A DNA stretch of 25,587 nucleotides from contig QANT01001009.1 in the NCBI GenBank assembly GCA_003254885.1, positions 1 to 25,587 of the forward strand, given 5' to 3'. The translations under genes were made by a program, and so were the position numbers. Shown here in pieces: positions 1 through 11,525 of the stretch; position 1 is the first letter of the stretch, and every line of letters begins with the position of its first letter. The notes under the pieces were generated by a model, which was not told where the DNA came from, ran no database searches, and worked only from the letters and a program-made list of their open reading frames with translations. The stretch comes from Purshia tridentata (taxonomy: Eukaryota > Streptophyta > Magnoliopsida > Rosales > Rosaceae).

Positions 1-94
1 TTGGATTAGCGTTCTAGCCCCAACGAACCAGTTTAACTGTTAAGAATGCAAGGAACGCCATTTCGGCGCACATTGTGCACAGCTTGGTTAAAGT

Positions 95-1720
95 TGCACC
101 AAAACGTGTGCGGTTGGGAAGAAGCACATTCTCATGCTTCGATTAACGTTCTAGACCTCAAGAAGCACATTTCGTGTTAAGAAGGAACTAAAATGTCATT
201 TCAGTGCATACTCAGTCTACTTTTGTCTAAATTGCATCAAAACGTGCCCGGTTGGCAAGAAGCACATTCTTATGCTTGGATTAACGTTCTAGCCCTCAAG
301 GAGCACATTTCTTTTTAAGAAGGAACTAAAACCTCATTTCAGTGCATACTCAGACTACTTTCGTCTAAATTGCATCAAAACGTGCCCGGTTGGCAAGAAA
401 GACATGGGGAAGCACTTGCCCATGCTTGGATTAACATTCTAGCCCTAAAGAAGCACATTTCGTGTTTAGAAGGCATGAAAACATCGTTTCAGTGCGTACT
501 CAATCCAATTTCGTGCAATTTGAACCAAAACGTGCCCGGTTGGCAAGAAACATGTGGGGAAGCACGTTCTCATTCTTGGATTAGTGTTCTAGCCCTCAAG
601 AAGCACATTTCGTGTTAAGGAGGAACTAAAACCTCATTTCAATGCATACTCAATCTACTTTTGTCTAAATTGCATCAAAACGTACCCGGTTGGCAAGAAG
701 GACATGAGGACGCACGTTCTCATGTCTTGATTAGCGTGCGAGCCATAAAGAACCACTTTAGGTGTTAAGAATGCGCGAAAACATCATTTCAGTGTGTACT
801 CAGTCCGAATTCGTCCAAATTGCACCAAAACTTCCTTGGTGGGCAAGAAAGACATAAGGAAGGACTTTCTCATGTCTCGATATTAGCGTGCTAACCCTAA
901 GGATCCACTTGAGGCCTTAAGGATGCACGAAAACGTCATTTCGGTGCACACTGAGTCCAAGTCGATTAAAGTTGCACCAAAACGTTCCCTGGTTGAAAGA
1001 AAGACATGGGGAAGCACTCTCTCTTGTTTCGATAAGCGTTCAAGCCCCAAAGAACAACTTTAGGTGCCAAGAATGCACAAATTCGTCATTTTGGTGCATA
1101 CTCAGTCTAACTGGTTCCAAATTGCACCAAAACGTGCTCGATTAGCAAGAAAGAGGTGAGGAAGGACTCTGTAATATCTCGATTAGAATGCTAGCCCTAA
1201 AGAACCACTTTGGGTGTTAGGAGTGAATGAAAATGACATTTCGGTGCACACACTGTACAGTTTGGTAAAAGTTGCACCAAAACGTTATCGGTTGGCAAGA
1301 AAGACATGGGGAAGCACTTTCCCATGCTTGGATTAGCATTCTAGCCCTAAAGAAGCATATTTTCTATTTAGAAGGCACGAAAACATCATTTCGGTGCGTA
1401 CTCAATCCAATTTCGTGCAATTTCCACCAAAACGTGCCTGGTTGGCAAGAAAGATGTAAGGAAGCACTTTCTCATTCTTGGATTAGCGTTCTAGCCGTCA
1501 AGAAGCACACGCTTTTGTTAAGAACGCATGAAACCTCATTTCCGTGCCTCCTCAACCCAATTTCGTTTCAATTGCACCAAAACGTCCCCGATTGGAAATA
1601 AGGACATGAGGAAGCACTTTCCCTTTTTTGGATTAGCGTTCTAGCCCCAACGAACCGGTTTAGCTGTTAAGAATGCATGGAACGTCATTTTGGCACATAC
1701 TGTGCACAGCTTGATTAAGT
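95..1720. repeat. Chimeric satellite block of 11 monomers
   Basis: Between two A-type monomers (95 and 1721) the order reads A, A-like, F-like, G-like, B, C, D, E, F, G, H. The second monomer is a 138-bp A-like copy. The F-like and G-like pair at 371-670 is a partial duplication joined back into B. This is best read as one 8-monomer unit plus a 3-monomer insertion made by unequal exchange. Types were assigned by eye. Confidence 0.7.
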
Positions 1721-2910
1721 TACACCAAAACGTCTGCGGTTGGCAAGAAGCACGTTCTCATGCCTAGATTAACGTTCTAGCCTTCAAGAAGCACATTTCG
1801 TGTTACGAAGGAACTAAAACCTCATTTCAGTGCATACTCAGTCTACTTTCGTCTAAATTGCATCAAAATGTGCCTATTTGGCAAGAAGGACATGAGGACG
1901 CACGTTCTCATGTCTCGATTAGTGTGCCAACCCTAAAGAACCACTTCAGGTGTTAAGAATGCGCGAAAACATCATTCCGGTGCGTACTCAATCTGAATTC
2001 ATCCATATTGCACCAAAACTTCCTTGGTGGGCAAGAAAGACATAAGGAAGCACTTTCTCATGTCTCGATATTAGCGTGCTAACCCTAAAGATCCACTTGA
2101 GGCCTTAAGGATGCACGAAAACATCATTTCGGTGCACATTGAGTCCAAGTCGATTAAAGTTGTACCAAAACGTTCCCCGGTTGAAAGAAAGACATGGGGA
2201 AGCACTCTCTCATGTCTCGATAAGCGTTCAAGCCCTAAAGAACAAATTTAGGTGCTAAAAATGCACGAATACGTCATTTCGGTGCATACTCAGTCTAACT
2301 TGGTCCAAATTGCACCAAAACGTGCCCGATTCGCAAGAAAGAGGTGAGGAAGCACTCTTTAATATCTCGATTAACATGCTAGCCCTAAAGAACCACTTTG
2401 GGTATTAGGAGTGAATAAAAACGTCATTTCGGTGCACACACTATACAGTTTGGTTAAAGTTGCACCAAAACGTTATCGGTTGGCAAGAAAGACATGGGGA
2501 AGCACTTTCCCATACTTGGATTAGCATTCTAGCCCTAAAGAAGCACATTTCGTGTTTAGAAGGCACGAAAACATCATTTTGGTGCGTACTCAATCGAATT
2601 TCGTGCAATTTCCACCAAAATGTGCCCAGTTGGCAAGAAAGATGTGGGGAAGTACTTTCTCATTCCTGGATTAGCATTCTAGCCCTCAAGAAGCACACGC
2701 TTTTGTTAAGAACGCAGGAAAAGCTCATTTCAGTGCCTCCTCAACCCAATTTCTTTTCAATTGCACCAAAACGTCCCCGGTTGGAAATAAGGACATGAGG
2801 AAGCACTTTCTCTTGTTTAGATTAGCGTTCTAGGCCCAACGAACCAGTTTAGCTGTTAAGAATGCGTGGAACGTCATTTTGGCGCACACTGTGCACAGCT
2901 TGGTTAAAGT
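1721..2910. repeat. Canonical 8-monomer higher-order repeat (1190 bp)
   Basis: This is the cleanest full unit. Type-defining segments in order are: A, gcggttggcaagaagcacg (1721); B, gcaagaaggacatgagg (about 1859); C, ttccttggtgggcaag (about 2008); D, ttccccggttgaaag (about 2159); E, gattcgcaagaaagaggtg (about 2309); F, ttatcggttggcaag (about 2460); G, gcaagaaagatgtgggg (about 2610); H, ggttggaaataagg (about 2760). The next A starts at 2911, giving exactly 1190 bp, or 138 + 7 x about 150. Confidence 0.85.
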
Positions 2911-3938
2911 TGCACCAAAATGTGCGCGGTTGGCAAGAAGCACGTTCTCATGCTTGGATTAACGTTCTAGCCCTCAAGAAGCACATTTCATGTTAAGAAG
3001 GAACTAAAATGCCATTTCACTGCATACTCAGTCTACTTTTGTCTAAATTACATCAAATTGTGTCCGGTTGGCAAGAACCACATTCTCATGCTTGGATTAA
3101 CGTTCTAGCCCTCAAGAAGCACATTTCGTGTTAAAACGGAACTAAAACCTCATTTCAGTGCATACTCAGTCTACTTTCGTCAAAATTGCACCAAAATATA
3201 CCCGGTTGGCTAGAAGGACATGAGAGCGCACGTTCTCTCATGTCTAGATTAGTGTGTCAGCCTTAAAGAACCACTTTAGCTTCTAAGAATGCGCGAAAAC
3301 ATCATTTCGGTGCGTACTCGGTCCGAATTCGTCCAAATTGCCCCAGAACTTCCTTGGTGGGCAAGAAAGACATATGGAAGCACTCTCTCATGTCTCAATA
3401 AGCGTTGAAGCCCCAAAGAACAACTTTAGGTGCTAAGAATGCACAAATACATCATTTCGGTGCATACACAGTCTAACTTGATCCAAATTGCACCAAAACG
3501 TGCTCGATTTGTAGGAAGGAGGTGAGGAAGCACTCTCTAATGTGTCGATTAGCATACTAGCCCTAAAGAACCACTTTGGGTGCTAGGAGTGAACGAAAAC
3601 GTCATTCCGGTGCACACACTGTACAGTTTGGTTGAAGTTGCACCAAAACGTTATCGGTTGGCAAGAAAAACATGGGGAAGCACTTTCCCGTGCTTGGATT
3701 AGCATTCTAGCCTGAAAGAAGCACACGCTTTTGTTAAGAACGCACGAAAACCTCATTTTGGTGCCACCTCAACCCAATTTTATTTCAATTGCACCAAAAC
3801 GTCCCCGGTTGGCAATAAGGACATGAGGAAGCACTTTCTCTTGTTTGGATTAGCGTTCTAGGCCCAACGAACCGGTTTAGCTGTTAAGAATGCATGGAAC
3901 GTCATTTTGACGCACACTGTGCATAGCTTGGTTAAATT
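2911..3938. repeat. Shortened higher-order repeat (1028 bp)
   Basis: The order is A, A-like, B, C/D hybrid, E, F/G hybrid, H. The monomer starting near 3337 opens as C (ttccttggtgggc) and ends as D (aataagcgttgaagcccc). The one near 3638 opens as F and ends as G (acgcttttgttaag). Two monomers were thus lost in register and one A-like monomer was gained. Confidence 0.7.
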
Positions 3939-5929
3939 GGCACCAAAATGTGCGTGGTTGGCAAGAAGCTCATTCTCATGCCCGGATTAACATTCTAGCC
4001 CTCAAGAAGCACATTTCGTGGTAAGAAGGACCTAAAACCTCATATCCGTGCACACTCAGTCTACTTTCGTCTAAATTGCATCAAAACGTACCCACTTGGC
4101 AAGAAGGACACGAGAACGCACGTTCTCATGTCTCGATTAGCGCTCCAGCCCTAAAGAACCACCTTTGGTGTTAAGAATGTAAGAAAACATCATTTCGGTG
4201 CGTACTCAGTCCAAATTCGTCCAAAATGCACTTTCTCATGTCTCGATCTTAGCGTGATAACCCTAAAGATCCACCTGAGACCTTAAGGATGCACGAAAAC
4301 ATCATTTTGGTGCACACACTGAGTCCAAGTCGATTAAAGTTTCACCAAAACGTTCCCCGGTTGAAAGAAAGACGTGGGAAGCACTCTCTTAAGTCTAGAT
4401 AAGCGTGCAATCCCCAAAGAAACTCTTTAGGTGCTAAGAATACATGAATACGTCATTTAAGTCCATACTAAGTCTAATTTGGTCCAAATTGCACTCTCTA
4501 ATGCCTCGATTAGCGGGCTAGCCCTAAAGAACCACTTTGGGTGTTAGGAGTAAACGAAAACGTCATTTCGGTGCACACACAGTACAGTTTGGTTAAAGTT
4601 TCACCAAAATGTTATTGATTGGCAAGAAAGACAGGGGGAAGCACTTTGCCATGCTTGGATTAGCATTCTAGCCCGTAAGAGGCACATTTCGTGTTCAGAA
4701 GGCACGAAAACATCATTTTGGTGCGTACTCAATCCAATTTCGTGTAATTTCCACCAAAACGTGCCCGATTGGCAACAAAGATGTGGGCAAGCACTTTCTC
4801 ATTCTTGGATTAGCATTCTAGCCCTCAAGAAGCACATTTCGTTTTAAAAAGGAACTAAAACGTCATTTCAGTGCATACTGAGTCTGCTTTCGTCTAAATT
4901 GCATCAAAACGTGCCCGGTTGGCAAGAAGGACATGAGGACGCACGTTCTCATGTCTCGATTAGCGTGCTAGCCCTAAAGAACCACTTTAGGTGTTAAGAA
5001 TGCACGAAACACATCATTCCGGTGCGTACTCAGTCCGAATTCGTCCAAATTGCACCTAAACTTCCTCGGTGGGCAAGAAAGACATACGGAAGCACTTTCT
5101 GATGTCTCGATTTTACCTCTAACTCGAAGGATCACGAAAACGTCATTTCGGTGCACACTGAGTCTAAGTCAATTAAATTTGTACCCAAACGTTCCCTAGT
5201 TGAAAGAAAGACATGGGGAAGCACTCTCTCATGTCTCAATAACCGTTGAAGCGCCAAAGAACAAATTTAGGTGCTAAGAATGCACGAATACGTCATTTCG
5301 GTGCATACTCAGTCTAACTTGGTCCAAATTGCACCAAAACGTCCCCGATTCGCAAGAAAGAGGTGAGGAAGCATTCTCTAATGTCTCGATTAGCGTGCTA
5401 GCCCTAAACAACCACTTTGGGTGTTGCGAGTGAACGAAAACGTCATTTCGGTGCACACACTGTACAGTTTGGTTAAAGTTGCACCAAAACGTTATCGGTT
5501 GGCAAGAAAGACATGGGGAAGCACTTTCCCATGCTTGGATTAGCATTCTAGCCCTAAAGAAGCACATTCCGTGTTTAGAAGGCACGAAAATATCTTTTCG
5601 GTGTGTACTCAATCCAATTTCATGCAATTTCCACCAAAACGTGCCCAATTGGCAACAAAGTTGTAGGGAAGTACTTTCACATTCTTGGATTAGCGTTCTA
5701 GCCCTCAAGAAGCACATGCTTTTGTTAAGAACGCAGGAAAACCTCATTCCGGTGCCTCCTCAACCCAATTTCGTTTCAATTGCACCAAAACGTCTCCGGT
5801 TGGCAATAAAGACATGAGGAAGCACTTTCTCTTGTTTGGATTAGCATTTTAGCTCCAACGAACCAGTTTAGGTGTTAAGAATGCATGAAACGTCATTTCA
5901 ATGCACAGTGTGCACAACTTGGTTAAAGT
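3939..5929. repeat. Two fused higher-order repeats lacking the H-A junction
   Basis: The order is A (3939), B, C (internally deleted near 4229), D, E (internally deleted near 4491), F, a G/A hybrid (about 4750-4905), then B, C, D, E, F, G, H up to the next A at 5930. The G monomer runs straight into the aagaagcacatttcg...aggaactaaaac tail typical of A, so the H monomer between them is gone. Two 40-bp internal deletions are described as a finding. Confidence 0.7.
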
Positions 5930-6723
5930 TGCACCAAAACATGCTCGGTTGGCAAGTAGCACGTTCTCTTGCTTGGATTAGCATTCTAGCCCTTAAGAAG
6001 CACATTTCGTGTTAAGAAGGAACTAAAACCTCATTTCAGTGCATACTCAGTTTACTTTCGTCTAAATTGCATCAAAACGTGCCGGTTGGCAAGAAGGACA
6101 GGAGGACGCACGTGCTCATTTCTCGATTAGCGTGCCAGCCGTAAAGAACCACTTTAGGTGTTGAGAATGCACGAAAACATCGTTTCGGTGCGTACTTAGT
6201 CCGAATTCATCCAAATTGCACCATAACTTCCTTAGTGGGCAAGAGAGACATAAGGTAGCACTTTCTCATGTCTTGATATTAGCGTGCTAACCCTAAGGAT
6301 CAACTTGAGGTGTTAAGAATGCTCGAAAACGTCATTTCATTGCACACTGAGTTCAATTCGATTAAAGTTGCACCAAAACGTTCCCCGGCTGAAAGAAAGA
6401 CATGGGAAGCACTCTCTCATGTCTAGATAAGCGTTCAAGCCCCAAAAAACAACTTTAGGTGCTAAGAATGCACGAATACGTCATTTCGGTGCATACTCAG
6501 TCTAACTTGGCCCAAATTGCATACTCACCAAGAAAGAGGTGAGGAAGCACTCTCTAATGTCTCGATCAGCGTGCTAGCCCTAAAGAACCACTTTGGGTGT
6601 GAGGAGTGAACGAAAACGTCATTTCGGTGCACACACTATACAGTTTGGATAAAGTTGCACCAAAACATTATTGGGTTGCAAGGAAGACATGGGGAAGCAC
6701 TTTCCCATGCCTGGATTAGCATT
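5930..6723. repeat. Higher-order repeat cut by the copia insertion
   Basis: The order is A, B, C, D, a shortened E (about 6513) and F. F stops at gattagcatt (6723), where the retrotransposon begins. The same F monomer resumes in register at 11704. Confidence 0.8.
6719..6723. repeat. Target site duplication, left copy (GCATT)
   Basis: GCATT directly precedes the TG of the left LTR and is repeated exactly at 11704-11708 after the right LTR. In undisturbed F monomers it occurs once, in gattagcattctagccc. Five base pairs is the usual length for Ty1/copia elements. Confidence 0.95.
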
Positions 6724-6890
6724 TGCAGATTTAGAGAACTGAATTGTTCTATTCTTCTCATATTGAGGTGTTTATATAGATTTACAAGAGTTCCTAATTA
6801 GGCTAGGAAAGCAAGAAAGGAAAGAATAACATAGTCAACTATTACACAACTAATTACGGCTAATTAAAGCTAATTATATACATGCTAACA
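6724..6890 (-). repeat. 3' LTR of the copia element
   Basis: This 167-bp copy runs from TGCAGATTTAG to CATGCTAACA on the plus strand, so read in sense it begins TGTTAGC and ends TCTGCA with the usual TG...CA ends. It pairs with 11538-11703. It holds a TATA-like word (tttatata, 6771-6778). Confidence 0.95.
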
Positions 6891-6899
6891 CTCCCCCTC
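6891..6899 (-). other. Polypurine tract
   Basis: In sense the sequence is GAGGGGGAG, immediately next to the 3' LTR. This is the expected primer site for plus-strand DNA synthesis. The pol stop codon TGA (6900-6898) overlaps its first bases. Confidence 0.9.
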
Positions 6900-8388
6900 A
6901 AGTTGGTGCATAGATATCACACATGCCCAACTTGTCTAACAAAGAATAAAAACGCTTGTTAGACACAGCATGAGTCATCACATCTGTCAATTGGTCTTCA
7001 CTTTTCACAGAAAGCAATTGAATGACACCACTCGCTAGGTTATCACTGATAAAGTGTCTATCCATCTCTATATGCTTGGTTCGATCATGTTGAACTGGGT
7101 TATGTGCAATTTCTATTGCCGCCTTACTATCACAATACAAAATCATCAGTTTCTTAGATGCAAACCCCAGCTCTTTCATTAGTATTTTTAGCCAAATTAA
7201 CTCACAGATTGCATGACCAAGTGCTCTATATTTTGCCTCAGCACTACATCTTGATACAACCTCTTTCTTTTTACTTCTCCAAGTCACAAGATTACCGCCA
7301 ACAAACGACACATAACCTGATGTAGATTTTCTATCGACCTTTGACCCTGCAAAATCAGAGTCGGTGTAACCTTCCACATCTAGATGCCCATGCTTTGAAA
7401 ATAATATTCCCTTGACAAGAGCAGACCTTAGATATTTGAGAATCCGATCTACTGCATCCTTATGTGTTTCACTTGGATTATGCATAAATTGACTCACTAC
7501 ACCTACAACATAAGACAAGTCTGGTCGTGTATGAGCAAGATATACCAATCTCCCAACTAATCTTTGGTACCTCTCTTTGTTAGTTGGAACCTGATTAGGA
7601 TAAATTGCTAACCCATGATTTACCTCCATTGGAGTATCAATAGGCTCACAAGCTGACATTCCAGTTTCGGTTAATAGGTCTAAGACATATTTGCGCTGCG
7701 GTAGGAAGATGCCCTTCTTGGAACGAGCAACTTCAATTCCCAAAAAATACTTGAGAGACCCCAAATCCTTCATCTCAAATTTTGTAGCTAGATAACTTTG
7801 TAGTCTTTTTATTTCTCCTTAATCACTTCCTGTAACCACCATGTCATCCACATAAACAATTAGCATAGTTATCTTACCACCATTACGTTTGATAAATAGA
7901 GTGTGATCAGCCTGACACTGTCTAAAGCCATATTCCTTCATAGAGTAACTGAATCGACCAAACCATGCTCTAGGTGACTGTTTAAGGCCATATAAGGCCT
8001 TCTTTAGCTTACACACCTTTCCAACTTCAGTAATAAATGCTGCAGGAGAATCCATGTAAACCTCTTCTTCTAGGTCTCCATGTAGGAATGCATTTTTCAC
8101 GTCAAATTGTTGTAACGGCCAATCCAAGTTCGCAGCTAAGGATAGGAGAACTCTTATTGTATTCATCTTAGCCACTGGAGCAAAGGTCTCCTAATAGTCA
8201 ACGCCATAAGTTTGAGTATATCCTTTAGCTACAAGCCAAGCCTTGTACTTTTCAATAGAGCCATCTGACTTATGCTTTACTGTAAACACCCACTTACACC
8301 CTACTGCCTTCTTGTCTTTAGGTAGCTCAACCATGTCCCAGGCGGTCTTTGGAGAGCTTTCATCTCTTCTACCATAGCAGTTTTCCAC
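6898..8388 (-). pseudogene. pol: copia reverse transcriptase and RNase H region (broken)
   Basis: This part copies element RNA into DNA and removes the RNA strand. One frame runs through 8388-6898 with two in-frame stops: TAG at 8193-8191, where copia proteins have Gln in YQETFAPV, and TAA at 7821-7819 just after the active site. RT motifs seen are GCKWVF near the start, FDVKNAFLHG with the first catalytic Asp at 8103-8101, and YVDD at about 7854-7843. RNase H shows TDSDFAG and CDSKAAIEIAHNP, then a KHIEMDRHFI motif. The frame ends by TGA in the polypurine tract. The join to the integrase frame near 8350 needs a frame change and has apparently lost about 4 nt. Confidence 0.93.
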
Positions 8389-9812
8389 TTTGGATTGCTA
8401 AGAGCTTCCAGAATATTGTTAGGAATAGGCACAGAGGACAAATGGTTTGCAAAAGGTAGATGTGACTTAGATAAGCGATGATAAGACACATATTTAGATA
8501 TGGGATACTCAACATTGTTACTTGAAGAGAAACCATACCTATCAGGGGGATGACGTTCACCTGTAGGATATCTCTGCCTTTGGCCCTCACTATGTGGGAT
8601 CAAGGGAAGAGACTCTGAAACAGAAGGGTTAGATTCACAAGAGACATTAGGATCAAATGAAGGAGGAGAAAACACTAGTACCTCATAGTCATTCTCACAA
8701 GCCAGCGATTGGACATTGGTATCAAAAGGGGCGAACTCTCTTTGTGAGTCACTTAATACCTTCTGTCGTCTTTGATAAGTTTTCAAATCCTGAAGAGGAA
8801 TAGTAGGAATAGGATCAATGGATAACTCCCCCTCTCTTTCGGTCGACAACTCCCCCTTTCGCTCAGACCACAACTCATCCTCTTGCTCAAACCACAACTT
8901 ATCTTCCTCCTCACTCTTAATCTCCCCTGGAAGAGGAGAAGTAGAAACTCCCCATGAGAAATAAGCCTCCTGTTCCCAAAACTCAACATCCATCGACACA
9001 AAAAATTTTCCAGAAGGTGGATGAAAACATTTGTACCCTTTTTGAGTGGAGGAATAACCAAGAAACACACATTTACGGGCACGAGGATCCAATTTATCCC
9101 GGTGAAGGGCATGAATGTGCACATAACAAACACACCCAAAAACCTTAGGAGGAATGGTGAGAAGTGAGGGGATAGACTGAAAGGTAGATAACATGCTAAG
9201 TGGAGTTTGAAAATTTAGAACACGAGAAAGCATGCGGTTAATTAGAAATGCAGCAGTCATGACAGCATCTTCCCAAAACCGTTTAGGAACACGCATAGTA
9301 AAGCATAAGGATCCTGCCACCTCAAGGAGAAGGCGATTCTTACACTCCGCTATACCATTCTGTTGTGGAGTATATGCAGTGGTGGTTTGGTGGATGATGC
9401 CATGTTGCTCGAAAAGCTCAATTAAAGAATGGTTAAGATACTCATGACCATTATCATACCAAAGAACTTGAATAGTAGAATGAAATTGAGTGAAAATTAA
9501 ATTATAAAATTTAGGAATAATACAGCTGACTTCACTTTTAGATTTCATCAAATAAATCCAACACACACGAGTGCAATCATTAATAAAAGAGACAAACCAT
9601 CTAGCACCAGTAGAAGTAGAAGTTGAGAATGGACCCCAAACATCAGTATGAATAAGAGAGAAAGGAACATCACTTTTATTCCAACTTGGATTAAAAGAAA
9701 CACGATGACTTTTTGAAAAAATGCAATGTTCACATATTAACTTGGAAACAGAAATGTTTGAAAATAACTTGGGCAATAAGCCCTCTAAATAAGAAAATGA
9801 TGGATGTCCCTA
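8351..9812 (-). pseudogene. pol: copia integrase region (nearly full frame, frame-broken at both ends)
   Basis: The product would join element DNA to the chromosome. The readable frame 9776-8351 has CEHC (the Cys pair of the HHCC zinc site, whose His side lies upstream across a frameshift). It then has Asp in HTDVWGP (9644-9642), Asp in YDNGHEY (residue 108 of the frame) and Glu in PQQNGIAE (residue 144), giving DD35E spacing. Around these are unusual residues: WYDNG where RSDNG is typical, and AECKNR where AERKNR is typical. A long Glu- and Ser-rich linker, with repeated acidic short units, leads toward RT. One extra G near 9808 splits this frame from the WHRRLG pre-integrase motif. Confidence 0.93.
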
Positions 9813-10239
9813 ATCTGCGATGCCATAACATGATTTCCTCTTGGGCTTGGATTTGATCCCTTACTACTTGACACAGTTTGCCAGATGTAAAAGGCTCAGC
9901 ATTCTCCAAGTAATACAAACCCCCTCTCTCTTTACCAATTCCAATCGTCGTCTTCGTGAGAAGATCCTGAAATACACAATGGGTAGAGAAAAAAGTGACA
10001 AAGCAATTTATATTTCTTGTGAGTTGATTGATAGAGAGTAAATTATTGGATAGACTTGGAACATGTAAAACTGAAGATAGAGACAATGTAGAGGTTAAAG
10101 GGAGAGAACCAGCCCCTTGTACAGGGATAGAGGCTCCATTAGCAACCCTCACAGTAGTATGACAAGGTGTAGTAAAAGAAACTAACTGAGAAAATCACCA
10201 GTCATGTGATCAGAAGCTCCAGAATCAATGATCCAAGGC
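9813..10239 (-). pseudogene. pol: copia protease and pre-integrase region (broken)
   Basis: The aspartic protease active site DSGASDHMTG is read at 10226-10197 in the gag frame, with W-I-I directly before it as usual in copia. The frame then closes at 10182. A second frame, opening with RVANG at 10152, carries the rest of the protease fold (LSSVLHVPSLSNNLLSI) and the pre-integrase motif LWHRRLG at about 9830-9810. A frame change lies between 10182 and 10152. Confidence 0.88.
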
Positions 10240-11297
10240 TTGTTAGAAGTAGAAGTAAAAGTTAAGGCAAATCCAAAGTTACCTGTGATGGTAGAGGGAA
10301 TAAAAGAATCAGCCAGAGAAACCTGAGAGGCAGAGGCCACCGAAGATGAAGACAGTGGCACAGTAGAGGCAGAGTTTGCATGGGAGGTCTGGGTGCTCTT
10401 CCGTTGAGCATTCTTCAACTTAAACCACTCAAGATAGCCATTAATCTTCCAACAATTCTCTCGAACATGATTAGTCCAACCACAATGAGAACATCGGATT
10501 CCATAATCGGAAGAAGCAGGAGTATTGGCTGATGGAGCCTGAGAACCACTCGTTGTAGAAGTAGGAGTTGGCTGAAACTGGGGTTTTTTGGTCACTAACA
10601 CGGGGCCTCCTGCGAAGCATCAACTGTCATAGTAAGTTGACGTTGAGCCTCTCAATGGACAATAGAGTAGGTTTCCTCTAGACTTGGAAGTAGAGTAGTC
10701 GAAAGAACACGACTTCTAACTTGATCCAAGTTAGAATCAAGTCCGGCTAGGAACATGTAGACACGTTCTTCAGAGTACGTGTTTTCAATGCAGCAACATC
10801 ATCAGGATCTGTCATGTTATTGGCACGACGATAATCAAGCTCCGTGAATACAGCATTGAGTTCGGTGTAATATGTAGCGAGTGGACGTCCATCTTGACGC
10901 ATCTGGAAAGCCTTCTTCATTAACTCAGAAACCTGTGAGGCATCGGATCCATCATGAAAAGTCGTGGAGATAGTATCCCACACGTCCTTTGCAGTGTCAA
11001 GTTGAATGAAGTTGACCATGAGATTTGGAGTCATAGAATTGATTAGCCAGGATTTCACCAAAGCATTTTCAGCCTTCCACTTGCCAAGCCTTGGATTCCC
11101 ATTCTATGGTTTAGGAGAATCCCCATAAATATAACATATTTCTCACGGGCAGCAATATGCATCTCTAGCACCTTCAACCACAATTGGTAATTGGAACCAT
11201 CAAGCTTGATTCCAATTTGATAGGACGATTCATGTTGAATAATGAGAGGTGAAGGGTAAGATTTAACACTAAGTTCATTGTTGCTTTTCTCGCCCAT
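10240..11297 (-). pseudogene. gag: copia gag region (broken)
   Basis: Gag would package element RNA in virus-like particles. The start ATG at 11297-11295 follows the leader and begins MGEKSNNELS. The copia gag motif LDGSNYQLWLKV comes next. Then come KSWLINSM, DVWDTI and a run rich in Thr, Glu and Met (11061-10747), and VYMFLAGL (about 10770-10747). A CCHC zinc knuckle, C-x2-C-x4-H-x4-C, lies at 10493-10452. Lesions seen are a 1-nt frame change near 11120, a TAG near 11105, a frame change near 10770, a TGA near 10650 and a frame change near 10605. Five lesions in about 1 kb mean no functional product. Confidence 0.9.
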
Positions 11298-11525
11298 GAT
11301 GACAGTAGAGAACTATATTTTAGGAGTAGAAAAAAAAGGTTTAGGGGATAGTTTGGTAGAGGTAGCACAGCCACTTAGGTATGAGAGAGGAATGGAAGAG
11401 AAAAAAAAATATTTTTTTGGGTACTGTAGCAGCGGAGACACTGAAGTGGCTGCGTCACTGTAGCGGAGGCGGCACTGTAGTAGCGGAAAATTTTTTTAAG
11501 AGAAAACAAACCCTAAATCTCTAGG
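11298..11525 (-). other. copia 5' leader between primer site and gag
   Basis: This is untranslated leader of about 230 nt. It holds an A- or T-rich run (11401-11417) and, at 11422-11486, several imperfect copies of cactgtag(ca/ta)gcgg, GC-rich in a mostly AT-rich setting. No frame is open in sense. Confidence 0.7.

Larger units (their letters stand above)
1..6723. repeat. Satellite array, left part (about 150-bp monomers in higher-order repeats)
   Basis: Head-to-tail monomers cover the whole stretch. The anchor word (g)caccaaaacg recurs at about 95, 234, 371, 521, 671, 821, 972, 1122, 1272, 1422, 1572, 1721 and so on, a step of 150 bp, or 138 bp for the short A type. Every monomer has the same block order: ccaaaacgt, ggttggcaagaaag, gaagcactttctcatg, gattagcgttctagccc, aagaacaccttt-like, gaaaacgtcatttcggtgca. 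Eight variants recur in the order A to H. The array starts before the window. I see no gene in it; short open frames on both strands follow from the monomer being 50 codons long. A centromeric or pericentromeric location is possible but not shown. Confidence 0.95.

Noticed and set aside
5274..5747. 157-residue minus-strand open frame with repeated Cys-rich peptides, and the plus-strand frames at 370, 1272, 2460 and 5479
   Set aside because: They are whole satellite monomers read in phase, open on both strands over the same bases, with no start context or neighbours of a gene.
7819..8193. Programmed stop readthrough in the copia pol gene
   Set aside because: The stops fall inside conserved RT and there are also several frameshifts, so simple decay explains them.
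8369..9139. Extra minus-strand frames (8369-8590, 8783-9139) inside the copia element
   Set aside because: They are alternate frames of the integrase-RT linker; the main frame carries the recognisable motifs.
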